From Candidatus Rokuibacteriota bacterium (lineage in GTDB: Bacteria; Methylomirabilota; Methylomirabilia; Rokubacteriales; CSP1-6): a stretch of 64,000 nt of DNA. Under the pieces are notes generated by a model. The model made no database searches, had not been told where the DNA came from, and was given only the letters and a program-made list of their open reading frames with translations. The translations under genes were made by a program, and so were the position numbers. The number at the start of each line of letters is the position of its first letter. Position 1 is the stretch's first letter. The stretch covers positions 171,502 through 235,501 of the forward strand of contig JACPDG010000037.1 of the NCBI GenBank assembly GCA_016184125.1, in the 5' to 3' direction. This document shows positions 8,228 to 16,954 of the stretch, in pieces.

Positions 8228-9001
8228 ATGAAAGCCATCATCCTCGCTGGCGGGTTCGGCTCGCGGCTGTCGGAAGAAACGCTCCTCAAGCCGAAGCCCA
8301 TGGTCGAGATCGGCGGCAGGCCGATGCTCTGGCACATCATGAACATCTACAGTGCCCACGGCGTGAGAGAGTTCATCATCGCGCTCGGGTACAAGGCCGA
8401 GGTCATCAAGGCCTACTTCCTCAACTTCTACGCCCTCACCAACGACATCTCCGTCGACCTCGCCAGCGGCGAGACCCTCATCCACGACGGCAAGCAGCCG
8501 CTCTGGCGGATCCACCTCGTCGACACGGGACTCCACACGCAGACCGGTGGTCGCCTGAAGCGGCTTTCGCCGTGGCTCGGAGACGACGACACGTTCTTCT
8601 TCACGTACGGCGACTGCGTCGCGGACCTCGACATCACCGCGCTGCTCGCGCACCACCACGGCCACCGGAAGCTGGCCACGGTGACGGCCGTGGTCCCGCC
8701 GGCGCGCTTCGGCCGGCTCGCATGCGACGGCGACCAGGTGACGGACTTCAACGAGAAGCCGCACGCGGGCGAGGGTGCGATCAACGGCGGCTACTTCGTC
8801 CTCAACCGCGGGGTGCTCGACTACATCGACGGCGACGCGACGATCTGGGAGCGCGCCTCGCTCGAGCGCCTGGTCCGTGACGGCCAGCTCATGGCCTACC
8901 GCCACCTCGGCTTCTGGTCCTGCATGGACACGCTCAAGGAGAAGAACATGCTGGACGACCTGTGGGCGACCGGGCAGGCGCCCTGGAAGATCTGGGAGTA
9001 G
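8228..9001 (+). CDS. rfbF: Glucose-1-phosphate cytidylyltransferase
   Basis: 257-residue nucleotidyltransferase making CDP-glucose from CTP and glucose-1-phosphate, the entry to CDP-3,6-dideoxyhexose and related sugars. The start motif LAGGFGSRLSEETLLKPKPM matches RfbF/AscA/DdhA closely (GGxGTR-type loop and the catalytic lysines). FFTYGDCVADLD holds the metal-binding Asp. The end FWSCMDTLKEKNMLDDLW is also characteristic of the family. The ATG at 8228 aligns with the family start; a GGAGG lies 13 nt upstream. The next gene begins 3 nt after the stop. The usual rfbG (CDP-glucose 4,6-dehydratase) and rfbH are not in the window. Confidence 0.94.
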   Translation: MKAIILAGGFGSRLSEETLLKPKPMVEIGGRPMLWHIMNIYSAHGVREFIIALGYKAEVIKAYFLNFYALTNDISVDLASGETLIHDGKQPLWRIHLVDTGLHTQTGGRLKRLSPWLGDDDTFFFTYGDCVADLDITALLAHHHGHRKLATVTAVVPPARFGRLACDGDQVTDFNEKPHAGEGAINGGYFVLNRGVLDYIDGDATIWERASLERLVRDGQLMAYRHLGFWSCMDTLKEKNMLDDLWATGQAPWKIWE

Positions 9002-9004
9002 CCG

Positions 9005-10048
9005 ATGCGGGTCATCGTGACGGGTAGCGACGGCTACATCGGCGCGCGCCTCGTGCCTTACCTCACCGCACGCGGCCACGACGTCGTCCCGGTCGACGCC
9101 GGCTTCTACGCCGACGGCTGGCTGCCGCTCGACGGCGTCGTCCCGCCGCCGACCATCCGGAAGGACGTGCGCGACCTCGACGACCGCGACCTGCGGGACG
9201 CGGACGCCATCGTGCACCTCGGCGAGCTGTCGAACGACCCCCTCGGGCAGTTCGACCCGGCGCTCACGTACGAGGTCAACTACCACGGCTCCGCGACGCT
9301 CGCCCGGCGTGCCAAGCGCCTCGGCATCCCGCGCTTCGTGTACAGCTCGTCCTGCAGCGTCTACGGCGCCGCGGACGACGACGCGCGCACGGAGACGTCG
9401 GCCGTGGCGCCGCAGACCGCGTACGCCGAGTGCAAGATCCTGGTCGAGCGCGCCCTCGGGGCGCTCGCCGACGACCGCTTCTCCCCGACGATCCTGCGCA
9501 ACGCCACGGCCTTCGGCCCGTCGCCGCGGATGCGGTTCGACATCGTCCTGAACAACCTGGCCGGCCTCGCGTGGACGACGCGCGAGATCCGCATGGTGAG
9601 CGACGGGTCGCCGTGGCGCCCGCTCGTGCACGTCCTCGACATCTGCCACGCGTTCGCCTGCGCGCTCGAGGCGCCGCGCAACCGCGTGCACAACGAGGCC
9701 TTCAACGTCGGCGACGATCGCCAGAATTACCGCGTCCGCGACATCGCCGAGATCGTCGGTGCCACGTTCCCGGGATGCGCGGTGACGTTCGGGTCGCTGA
9801 ACGGCGACCGCCGGAGCTACCAGGTGTCCTTCGAGAAGATCCACGCCCGCCTGCCCGGCTTCCGCTGCGCGCGGGACGCGGCGACGGGCGCCGCGGAGCT
9901 GCACGCCTGGTTCGAGACACTCTCGCTCGACCGCGCCGGCTTCGAGTTCCGCGCGTTCACGCGCCTCAAGCAGCTCGAGCACCTGCGCGCCACCGGCCGG
10001 ATCGACGAGCGGCTGCGCTGGCGCGAGGCGCTCCCGGTGGCGGCATAG
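9005..10048 (+). CDS. NAD-dependent epimerase/dehydratase, extended SDR
   Basis: 347-residue extended short-chain dehydrogenase. It begins with the NAD loop VTGSDGYIGARL and has the catalytic triad region SSSCSVYG and YAECK (Tyr-X3-Lys). It should act on a nucleotide sugar as 4-epimerase, 4-reductase or dehydratase. Its place between the CDP-glucose synthetase and the sugar C-methyltransferase genes, with gaps of 3 and 10 bp, suggests it processes the CDP-sugar. The protein lacks the wording typical of CDP-glucose 4,6-dehydratase, so I do not call it RfbG. Confidence 0.86.
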   Translation: MRVIVTGSDGYIGARLVPYLTARGHDVVPVDAGFYADGWLPLDGVVPPPTIRKDVRDLDDRDLRDADAIVHLGELSNDPLGQFDPALTYEVNYHGSATLARRAKRLGIPRFVYSSSCSVYGAADDDARTETSAVAPQTAYAECKILVERALGALADDRFSPTILRNATAFGPSPRMRFDIVLNNLAGLAWTTREIRMVSDGSPWRPLVHVLDICHAFACALEAPRNRVHNEAFNVGDDRQNYRVRDIAEIVGATFPGCAVTFGSLNGDRRSYQVSFEKIHARLPGFRCARDAATGAAELHAWFETLSLDRAGFEFRAFTRLKQLEHLRATGRIDERLRWREALPVAA

Positions 10049-10058
10049 GAGGGCCGGC

Positions 10059-11291
10059 ATGCCAGCCGCGACCTGCCGGTTCTGCGGGCACGCCCTCGCG
10101 CACCTCGTCGTCGACCTCGGGATGTCGCCGCTGGCGAACAGCTACCTGACGGCCGCCCAGCTCAACGAGGTGGAGCGCTTCTATCCCCTGCGGGTGCTGG
10201 TGTGCGACCGCTGCTGGCTCGTCCAGCTCGAAGAGTTCGAGAGCCCCGAGCGCATCTTCGGCGACTACGCGTACTTCTCCTCGTACTCCCGCTCGTGGCT
10301 CGATCACGCGCGCGCTTACGTCGACGGCGCCGTCGAGCGGCTCGGCCTCGGCGCCGGCAGCCAGGTGATGGAGATTGCCAGCAACGACGGCTACCTGCTC
10401 CAGTACGTCGTGGCGCGTGGGATCCCGGCCGTCGGGATCGAGCCCGCGGCGAACGTCGCACGCGCGGCCATGGAGCGCGGCATCCCGACGTGCGTCGAGT
10501 TCTTCACCGCGGAGACGGCGAAGCGGCTCGTCGCCGACGGGCTCGCCGCCGATCTGCTCATCGGCAACAACGTCTTCGCGCACGTCCCCGATCTCAATGG
10601 CTTCGCCGCCGGGCTCAGCATCGTGCTCAAGCCGCGCGGCGTCCTCACGCTCGAGTTCCCGCACCTGCTGCGCCTGCTCGCCGAGACTCAGTTCGACACG
10701 ATCTACCACGAGCACCTCTCCTACTACTCGCTGCGGACGGCGCGGGCGGTGCTGCGGGCGCACGGGCTCGAGGTGTTCGACGTCGAGGCGCTCCCGACGC
10801 ACGGCGGCTCGCTGCGCGTGTGGGCCCGCCACGCGGACGACGGCTCCCGGCCGGTGTCGCGGCGCGTCGACGCGCTCGTCGCGCTCGAGGCGGATGCCGG
10901 CCTGTTCGACCTCCGGACGTACGCCGCGTTCGGCGAGCACGTCAAGGAGGTCAAGCGCAGCCTGCTCGCGTTCGTCATCGACGCGAAGCGCGACGGCAAG
11001 TCGATCGTGGGCTACGGCGCCGCGGCGAAGGGCAACACGCTCCTCAACTACTGCGGTATCCGCGGCGACATGCTCGACTACACCGTTGACCGGAGCCCCG
11101 CGAAGCAGGGCAAGTACCTGCCGGGCACACACGTGCCGGTCCTCGCCCCCGAGCGGATCGCGGAAACGCGGCCGGACTACGTCCTCATCCTGCCGTGGAA
11201 CCTCAGGACCGAGATCATGCAGTCCATGGCCGTCATCCGCGACTGGGGCGGACAGTTCGTCGTGCCGATCCCCGAGGTGAAGGTCTCCTGA
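10059..11291 (+). CDS. SAM-dependent sugar C-methyltransferase (NovU/TylCIII type)
   Basis: 410-residue methyltransferase in three parts. An N-terminal zinc-binding domain has CRFCG near residue 6 and CDRC near residue 50. The central SAM domain shows EIASNDGYLLQYV near residue 108 and the FPHLLRLL / YHEHLSYYS block. The C-terminal domain has GYGAAAKGNTLLNYCG near 310. The family adds the C-3 methyl group to nucleotide-linked 4-keto-6-deoxysugars. It is followed by the 3,5-epimerase gene with a TGATG overlap, consistent with a branched or methylated deoxysugar in the surface polysaccharide. Confidence 0.9.
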   Translation: MPAATCRFCGHALAHLVVDLGMSPLANSYLTAAQLNEVERFYPLRVLVCDRCWLVQLEEFESPERIFGDYAYFSSYSRSWLDHARAYVDGAVERLGLGAGSQVMEIASNDGYLLQYVVARGIPAVGIEPAANVARAAMERGIPTCVEFFTAETAKRLVADGLAADLLIGNNVFAHVPDLNGFAAGLSIVLKPRGVLTLEFPHLLRLLAETQFDTIYHEHLSYYSLRTARAVLRAHGLEVFDVEALPTHGGSLRVWARHADDGSRPVSRRVDALVALEADAGLFDLRTYAAFGEHVKEVKRSLLAFVIDAKRDGKSIVGYGAAAKGNTLLNYCGIRGDMLDYTVDRSPAKQGKYLPGTHVPVLAPERIAETRPDYVLILPWNLRTEIMQSMAVIRDWGGQFVVPIPEVKVS

Positions 11292-11854
11292 TGCGCTTCA
11301 CGGAGCTCGGCGTGTGCGGCGCGCATCTCGTCGAGGCGGAGCCGCACGCCGACCAGCGCGGGCTCTTCGCGCGGACCTGGTGCGCGCGCGAGTTCGCCTC
11401 CCGGGGGCTCTCCCCGCGGCTCGTGCAGGCGAGCGTGTCGTTCAACGCGCGACAGGGGACGCTCCGCGGCCTGCACTACCAGACGAGCCCCGCCGAGGAG
11501 GCGAAGCTCGTCCGCTGCACCGCGGGGCGCGTGTGGGACGTGGTGCTGGACCTGCGGCCGGACTCGCCGACGTACCTCGCCCACGCCGCGGTCGAGCTCA
11601 GCGCCGACACCCGCGCCGCCGTCTACGTGCCCGAAGGGTGCGCCCACGGCTTCCTGACGCTGACCGACGGCGCGGAGGTCCTCTACCAGATGTCGGAGTA
11701 CTACGCGCCCGCCTCGAGCCGCGGCGTGCGCTGGAACGACCCCGCGTTCGGGATCCCGTGGCCCGCGCCGGTCGTCGTGATCTCCGAACGCGACCGCACC
11801 TACCCGGACTTCCGTCCGGCCCACGCGCAGTCCCCTCTCGAGGTGCCGCGATGA
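11291..11854 (+). CDS. rfbC: dTDP-4-dehydrorhamnose 3,5-epimerase family enzyme
   Basis: 187-residue cupin epimerase of the RmlC family. The catalytic histidine is in TLRGLHYQ and the second active-site block is VPEGCAHGFLTL. The tyrosine region is EYYAP, and RWNDPAFGI is the conserved C-terminal strand. RmlC inverts C-3 and C-5 of 4-keto-6-deoxy nucleotide sugars. Because the operon encodes CDP-glucose rather than dTDP-glucose synthesis, the natural substrate may be a CDP-sugar (inference). The ATG overlaps the upstream TGA by one base, and its own stop overlaps the next ATG by four. Confidence 0.9.
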   Translation: MRFTELGVCGAHLVEAEPHADQRGLFARTWCAREFASRGLSPRLVQASVSFNARQGTLRGLHYQTSPAEEAKLVRCTAGRVWDVVLDLRPDSPTYLAHAAVELSADTRAAVYVPEGCAHGFLTLTDGAEVLYQMSEYYAPASSRGVRWNDPAFGIPWPAPVVVISERDRTYPDFRPAHAQSPLEVPR

Positions 11855-13167
11855 CCATCGCCGATCTCCTCGCGAGCTTCGACGCCGCCAGGGCGGGCGC
11901 CGAGATGCACGGCCTGATGGAGGAGCTCTTCCCCGTTCCGCGGAGCATCACCGGCGACGGCCTGCGGGCGACGCTCAAGCGCGTCGCGGGCGCCGTCCCC
12001 CTCACGCTTCACGAGGTGCCGACCGGCACGCCGGTGTTCGACTGGACGGTGCCGCGGGAGTGGAACCTCCGCGACGCGTACGTCGCCGACCCGAGCGGGC
12101 GACGGTGGATCGACGCCCGCCGGTCCACGCTCCACGTCGTCGGCTACAGCATCCCGGTCCGCGCCCGCCTGTCGCTCGCCGAGCTGCGCCCGCACCTGCA
12201 CGCGCTGCCCGAGCATCCCACCCGGGTGCCGTTCCGCACGAGCTACTACCGTGAGACCTGGGGCTTCTGCCTGAGCCAGCAGCAGCTCGACCGCCTGCCC
12301 GACGGCGAGTACGAGGTCGTGATCGACGCGACGCTCGCGGACGGCTCGCTCACCTACGGCGAGTGGCTGCACGAGGGCGAGCGCCGCGAGGAGATCCTGA
12401 TCTCCACGCACTGCTGCCACCCCGCGCTCGCGAACGACAACCTCTCGGGGATCGCGCTCGCCACGGCGCTCGGCAAGCGGCTCGCGCGGTGCCGCACGCG
12501 GTACTCGTACCGGTTCCTGTTCATCCCCGGGACGATCGGCTCGATCACCTGGCTCGCGCGCAACCAGGGGACGGCGCGCCGGATCGCGCACGGCCTCGTC
12601 GTCGTCTGCGTCGGCGATGCCGGGCGGCTGACGTACAAGAAGACGCGGCGCGGCGACGCCGAGCTGGACCGCGTCGTCGCGCACGTCCTGCGGGAGTCGC
12701 GCAAGGACCACGAGGTCGTGGAGTTCTTCCCGTGGGGATACGACGAGCGGCAATACTCGTCGCCGGGCTTCAACCTTCCCGTCGGCTCGCTCTCGCGCAC
12801 CCCGCACGGGAAGTACCCCGAGTACCACACGTCGGCCGACGACCTCGCCTTCGTCCGTCCCGAGTCCCTCGCCGACTCCCTGGCCACCTATCTCGAGATC
12901 CTCGCCGTGCTCGAGGGCAACCAGCGCTACCGCTCCACGAATCCGAAGTGCGAGCCGCAGCTCGGCAAGCGTGGCCTCTATCGCGCCGTCGGCGGGCAGC
13001 CGGGCATGCCGGAGGAGCTGCCGCTCCTCTGGATGCTGAACCTCGCGGACGGCCAGCACACGCTGCTCGAGGTCGCCGAGCGGGCCCGCCTGCCCTTCGC
13101 CGACGTCCGCCGCGCGGCGGATGCGCTGGTGGCCGCCGGCCTGCTCGTCGAGGACGGGAGCCGATGA
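11851..13167 (+). CDS. DUF4910 family protein (M28-like zinc aminopeptidase fold)
   Basis: 438-residue protein of the DUF4910 family found in O-antigen and capsule loci. An N-terminal DUF2172 part (VFDWTVPREWNLRDAY, near residues 60-75) is followed by the peptidase-like core. Likely metal ligands are the histidine in STHCCHP and the aspartate in NDNLSG near residue 195, and YHTSADD near 330. The last 60 residues look like a small winged-helix (LLEVAERARLPFADVRRAADAL). The core suggests zinc-dependent hydrolysis of an amide; the true substrate is not known, and deacylation of a sugar precursor is only a guess. ATGA overlaps on both sides place it firmly in the operon. Confidence 0.85.
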   Translation: MTIADLLASFDAARAGAEMHGLMEELFPVPRSITGDGLRATLKRVAGAVPLTLHEVPTGTPVFDWTVPREWNLRDAYVADPSGRRWIDARRSTLHVVGYSIPVRARLSLAELRPHLHALPEHPTRVPFRTSYYRETWGFCLSQQQLDRLPDGEYEVVIDATLADGSLTYGEWLHEGERREEILISTHCCHPALANDNLSGIALATALGKRLARCRTRYSYRFLFIPGTIGSITWLARNQGTARRIAHGLVVVCVGDAGRLTYKKTRRGDAELDRVVAHVLRESRKDHEVVEFFPWGYDERQYSSPGFNLPVGSLSRTPHGKYPEYHTSADDLAFVRPESLADSLATYLEILAVLEGNQRYRSTNPKCEPQLGKRGLYRAVGGQPGMPEELPLLWMLNLADGQHTLLEVAERARLPFADVRRAADALVAAGLLVEDGSR

Positions 13168-13892
13168 CGCGCTTCAAGGACCAGGTCGCGCTGGTGACCG
13201 GAGCGTCGAGCGGGATCGGCACGGCGATCGTCCTCGCGCTCGCCGCCGAGGGCGCGACGGTCTGCCTCGTGGGTCGCAACCGCGCGGGGCTCGACACCGT
13301 CGCCGAGCGCGCGCGCGACCTCGGCCCCGCCGCGCACGTGTGGCGGCTCGACCTCGAGCACGAGAACGAGATCCGCGACGTCGCGAAGGCGATCGAGCGC
13401 GACGTCGGCCGGCTGCACGCCCTGATCCACGCCGCGGGGCTGATCGCGCCGTCGCCGCTCCGGCGGGGACGCCTCGACGCCTTCGACGCCCAGTACCGCG
13501 TGAACGTCCGCGCCCCATGGGCGCTCACGCAGGCGGTGCTCCCCATGCTGCGCGCCGAGCGCGGGCAGATCGTGTTCCTCAACTCCACCGTCGGCCTGCA
13601 CGCGACGGGCGGCGTGAGCCAGTACGCGGCGACGAAGCACGCGCTCCGTGCCATCGCGGACGCCATCCGGGAGGAAGTCAACGCTGACGGCGTCCGCGTC
13701 CTGAGCGTCTACGTGGGCCGCACGGCCACACCGATGCAGGCCGCGCTGCACGCCCTCGAGGGCAAGCCCTACCGGCCGGAACGGCTGATCCAGCCGGATG
13801 ACGTCGCGAGCGTCGTGCGGCACGCGCTCGCGCTGCCTCCCACCGTCGAGGTCACCGACATGACGCTGCGACCCCTCCTGAAGCCGGCATGA
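13164..13892 (+). CDS. SDR family NAD(P)-dependent oxidoreductase
   Basis: 242-residue classical short-chain dehydrogenase. It has TGASSGIG at residues 12-19, a weakly altered NNAG equivalent (IHAAGLI), an active-site Ser in VFLNSTVG, and YAATKHA as the YxxxK motif. The C-terminal part (RTATPMQAALHALEGKPYRPERLI) is similar to SDRs in surface-polysaccharide loci. It is probably involved in making or tailoring a sugar or lipid precursor. It overlaps both neighbouring genes by 4 nt. Confidence 0.88.
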   Translation: MTRFKDQVALVTGASSGIGTAIVLALAAEGATVCLVGRNRAGLDTVAERARDLGPAAHVWRLDLEHENEIRDVAKAIERDVGRLHALIHAAGLIAPSPLRRGRLDAFDAQYRVNVRAPWALTQAVLPMLRAERGQIVFLNSTVGLHATGGVSQYAATKHALRAIADAIREEVNADGVRVLSVYVGRTATPMQAALHALEGKPYRPERLIQPDDVASVVRHALALPPTVEVTDMTLRPLLKPA

Positions 13893-14647
13893 CCGCCTCG
13901 CTCGCCCGCCTCCGTCCGCGTCACCGCTGGGCCGCGTTCTGGATGGCGTGGGCCGGGCTCGGCCGCGCGGGCCGACTCGCCACGCGCCTGGCGGAGCTCG
14001 CGGTCCCCCCGTACAAGGGCCGCCAGCACCTCGCGCGCCTGTCGCCGCGCGGTTACGTCGCCTCCGGCGCCGTCGTCCATCACCCGAGGCTCCGGCTGGG
14101 CCGGCACGTGTACGTCGGCGAAGGCGTCGTCATCTACGCCGCGCACCCGGACGCCGGGGCGGTCGTCCTCGACGATCGCGCGCACCTCTACCCCCAGACC
14201 ATCATCGAGGTCGGCGCGGGCGGCAGCGTCACGATCGGCAGTGACACCTACATCCAGCCGCGCTGTCAGCTCTCCGCGTACCAAGCGCCGATCCGGATCG
14301 GTCGCGGCGTGCAGATCGCGCCGTTCTGCGCCTTCTACCCGTACGACCACGGCTTCGCGCCCGGCGAGACGATCCAGCAGCAACCCCTCAAGACGAAGGG
14401 CGGCATCGTGATCGAGGACGACGCGTGGCTCGGCGTGGGTGTCACCGTCCTGGACGGTGTGACGATCGGCGCCGGCGCCGTCATCGGCGCAGGTGCGGTC
14501 GTCACCGCGGACGTTCCGCACGAGGCGATCGCGACCGGTGTCCCGGCGCGGGTCGTGAAATACCGCGACGGGTGCCGCCCGGACAACGGACACGCGGCTC
14601 CGCGCGCGTCGTCCGGAGGGCAGAGATGGCCACGACACCGCTGGTGA
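13889..14647 (+). CDS. Left-handed beta-helix acyltransferase (hexapeptide repeat)
   Basis: 252-residue O- or N-acyltransferase of the hexapeptide superfamily. Repeats of the form [LIV]-G-X4 run from about residue 60 to 215 (VYVGEGVVIYA, VTIGSDTYIQPRCQL, IGAGAVIGAGAVVTADVP). An N-terminal arginine-rich helix of about 45 residues precedes the helix. The catalytic histidine is likely in YPYDHGFAPG. Such enzymes acetylate sugars of lipopolysaccharide or capsule in the cytosol. The 3' end overlaps the first GT2 gene by 22 nt in another frame. Confidence 0.88.
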   Translation: MTASLARLRPRHRWAAFWMAWAGLGRAGRLATRLAELAVPPYKGRQHLARLSPRGYVASGAVVHHPRLRLGRHVYVGEGVVIYAAHPDAGAVVLDDRAHLYPQTIIEVGAGGSVTIGSDTYIQPRCQLSAYQAPIRIGRGVQIAPFCAFYPYDHGFAPGETIQQQPLKTKGGIVIEDDAWLGVGVTVLDGVTIGAGAVIGAGAVVTADVPHEAIATGVPARVVKYRDGCRPDNGHAAPRASSGGQRWPRHRW

Positions 14648-15714
14648 GCGTCGTCACTCCGGTCTACAACGGGGAGCGCTACCTCGCCGAGGCGATCGAG
14701 AGCGTCCTCGCGCAGACGTATCCGCACTGGGAGTACGTGATCGTCGACAACGCCTCCACCGACCGCACGGGCGCGGTGGCGCAGCGCTACGCCGCGCGCG
14801 ACGCGCGCATCCGCGTCGTGACGAACGCGGCCACCGTGGGCGTGATCGAGAACCACAACCTCGCGTTCGCCGAGATCTCCCCCGCGGCGACGTACGTCAA
14901 GCCGCTGCACGCCGACGACTGGCTCTTTCCGGAATGCCTCGCCAGGATGGTCGACGCCGCGGAGCGCCACCCCTCGGTCGGCCTCGTCAGCGCGTACGCG
15001 CTCGTGAACGGCTGGGTGGACCTGGACGGCCTGCCGTATCCGAGCACCCGCGTGCCCGGCCGCCAGCTGGCGCGACTGTGCCTGATCGGCGGGCCGTACG
15101 TCTTCGGATCGCCGTCCTCGATCCTGCTCCGCGCGGATGTCGTGCGCCGCCGGCAACCCTTCTTCGATCCGGGGTCGATCCACGCGGACGAGGCCGCCTG
15201 CTACGAGGTGCTGCAGGACGCCGACTTCGGCTTCGTGCACCAGGTCCTCACCGCGACGCGCAAGCACGCGCGGACAGTCAGCGCGTCGTTCGCCGACCGC
15301 GTCAACAGCTACCTCGCCGGCAACCTCCGGATCCTCAAGCGCTACGGTCCGGCGTTCCTCTCGCAGGCCGAGTACCGGCGCCGCCTCGACCAGCGCATGG
15401 ACGAGTACTATCGCTTCCTGGCGCGCCGGTTCCTCACCGGCTGCGGACGGGACGTGTGGGACTACCACGTGCGCGCCCTCGCCTCGCTCGGATGCCCGCT
15501 GTCCGGCACCCGCCTCGCGACCGCGATCGTCACGGATCTGGTCCGCCTGCTCGCGAGCCCGGGGCCGATCGTCGCGCGTCTCGCCGCCCGCCTCCGGCGG
15601 TCCGGTGCACCGAGCGGGGACACCGCGCTCGTCGACGAGAACCGCGCGCAGTGGCGGCAGAAGGACGCCGAGCGCGTGGCCGTCGAGCGCGTGCTCCCGA
15701 AAAGCGGCGCGTGA
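14626..15714 (+). CDS. Glycosyltransferase family 2
   Basis: 362-residue GT-A glycosyltransferase. It has the N-terminal VSVVTPVYNGERYLAEAIES and the nucleotide-sugar Asp in VIVDNASTD. The metal-binding motif is LHADDWLFPE. It should add a sugar to lipid-linked intermediates at the cytosolic face of the membrane. The start at 14626 is supported by GGAGGG eight bases upstream, inside the 3' end of the acyltransferase gene. The second half is poorly conserved and arginine-rich. Confidence 0.88.
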   Translation: MATTPLVSVVTPVYNGERYLAEAIESVLAQTYPHWEYVIVDNASTDRTGAVAQRYAARDARIRVVTNAATVGVIENHNLAFAEISPAATYVKPLHADDWLFPECLARMVDAAERHPSVGLVSAYALVNGWVDLDGLPYPSTRVPGRQLARLCLIGGPYVFGSPSSILLRADVVRRRQPFFDPGSIHADEAACYEVLQDADFGFVHQVLTATRKHARTVSASFADRVNSYLAGNLRILKRYGPAFLSQAEYRRRLDQRMDEYYRFLARRFLTGCGRDVWDYHVRALASLGCPLSGTRLATAIVTDLVRLLASPGPIVARLAARLRRSGAPSGDTALVDENRAQWRQKDAERVAVERVLPKSGA

Positions 15715-15727
15715 CCTGGGAGAAGCC

Positions 15728-16954
15728 ATGAGCGCACCCGCCGTCTCCGTCGTCGTCCCGACGTACAACCGGGCGCACGTCATCGTCGAGACGCTGAGGA
15801 GCGTGCGCGCGCAGACGTTCACCGACCTCGAGCTCATCCTGGTCGACGACGGCTCGACGGACGACACGGGCGAGCGCGTCCAGTCCCTCGGGGACCCGCG
15901 CGTGCGGTACGTGCGCCAGCCGAATCGCGGCGTCTCCGCCGCCCGCAACCACGGGCTGCGCCTGGCGCGCGGCGAGGTGGTCGCCTTCATCGACTCCGAC
16001 GACCTCTGGAAGCCCGACAAGCTCGAGCGCGAGATGGCGTTCTTCGCGCGTCATCCCGAGGCGGGCTGCGCCTTCGCCGATCTCGTGAAGTACGACGGCG
16101 AGGTCTACGTGCCGTCGTTCATGCGCGATTCACCGGCCTTCGCCCGCCTGCTCGCCCGCTACCCGGGGGCGCGGGAGATCGTCTTCACCGAGCGCGACAT
16201 GCTCCTCTGCCTGCTCGAGGAGGTCCCGATCCTGCCGTCGGCGTTCTCGATCCGCCGCGCCGTCGCCGACGCCGTCGGCGGCTTCGACGAGTCGTGGTCC
16301 TCGTCGGAGGACTGGGAGTGGTTCCTCCGCATCGCGCGGGGAACCCGGTTCGGCTACCTCGACGAGCCGCTCGCCGTCCTCCGCGTCTCCAAGGACTCCC
16401 TGCACCGCATCCACGCCGAGCATGGCCGGTCGCGGATGGTGCGCCTCCTCCTCGACGAGCGGGCCCGCCTCGGCTCCGACCCCGATGCGGACGCCGCGGC
16501 CCTCGCCGGGATCACGCGGCTCCGCAAGCACCAGGCGTGGCAGTACATCCAGGCGGGGCGACCGATCGCGGCGTTCGGGAACTACGTGGCCGGCTTCCGC
16601 GAGACCGGGAACGCGCTGCTCCTCGTCCGCGCGGTCGCCGCGCTGCTGCCGCTGCGCGTTCACATGACGGTACGCCGGTGGCTCGGCGACGTCGTGGAGG
16701 CGGTCGAGGGAAGCGGGCTGAGGGGCATTTCGGGCCCCCCACGTAGCCGAGCGGGACCCCGAGGCGCGGCCCGGGTTCCCCGGGCCGCGTCCGAGCGTCG
16801 GGGGGGTGGGGGGCCATGTCGGGGCCCCCCACTTCAAGCGGGAACCCGAGGCGCGGCCCGGGTTCCCCGGGCCGCGTCCGAGCGTCGGGGGGGTGGGGGG
16901 CCATGTCGGGGCCCCCCACTTCAATGGTCGCTCTGCTCGGCCTCGTCCTCTTGA
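15728..16954 (+). CDS. Glycosyltransferase family 2 with repeat-encoded C-terminus
   Basis: The first 330 residues are a normal GT2 enzyme: VSVVVPTYNRAHVIVETLRS, ILVDDGSTDDTG, the DxD-type block AFIDSDDLWKPDKLE, and SSEDWEWFLRIA as the acceptor-site ED motif. From about 16724 the frame runs into two tandem copies of a GC-rich repeat, giving a tail rich in Arg, Gly and Pro (GPPRSRAGPRGAARVPRAA and again). It ends at 16954 inside the convergent regulator gene. The native stop has therefore probably been lost and the tail acquired. It is the last gene of the polysaccharide operon. Confidence 0.85.
   Translation: MSAPAVSVVVPTYNRAHVIVETLRSVRAQTFTDLELILVDDGSTDDTGERVQSLGDPRVRYVRQPNRGVSAARNHGLRLARGEVVAFIDSDDLWKPDKLEREMAFFARHPEAGCAFADLVKYDGEVYVPSFMRDSPAFARLLARYPGAREIVFTERDMLLCLLEEVPILPSAFSIRRAVADAVGGFDESWSSSEDWEWFLRIARGTRFGYLDEPLAVLRVSKDSLHRIHAEHGRSRMVRLLLDERARLGSDPDADAAALAGITRLRKHQAWQYIQAGRPIAAFGNYVAGFRETGNALLLVRAVAALLPLRVHMTVRRWLGDVVEAVEGSGLRGISGPPRSRAGPRGAARVPRAASERRGGGGPCRGPPLQAGTRGAARVPRAASERRGGGGPCRGPPLQWSLCSASSS
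16724..16924 (+). repeat. Family B GC-rich repeat, two tandem copies with an 87-bp period
   Basis: Copies at 16758-16837 and 16845-16924 are nearly identical, beginning CCCGAGGCGCGGCCCGGG and ending GGCCCCCCACTTCAA. A degenerate half copy (CATTTCGGGCCCCCCACG) precedes them. Each contains a GGCCCGGGTTCCCCGGGCC stem and a GGGGGGCCATGTCGGGGCCCCCC stem. The left end is inside the GT2 reading frame, and the right end contains the stop codon of the convergent sigma-54 regulator. Confidence 0.88.

Noticed and set aside
16724-16924. CRISPR-like direct repeats
   Set aside because: The copies are adjacent with no unique spacers and no cas genes are in the window.
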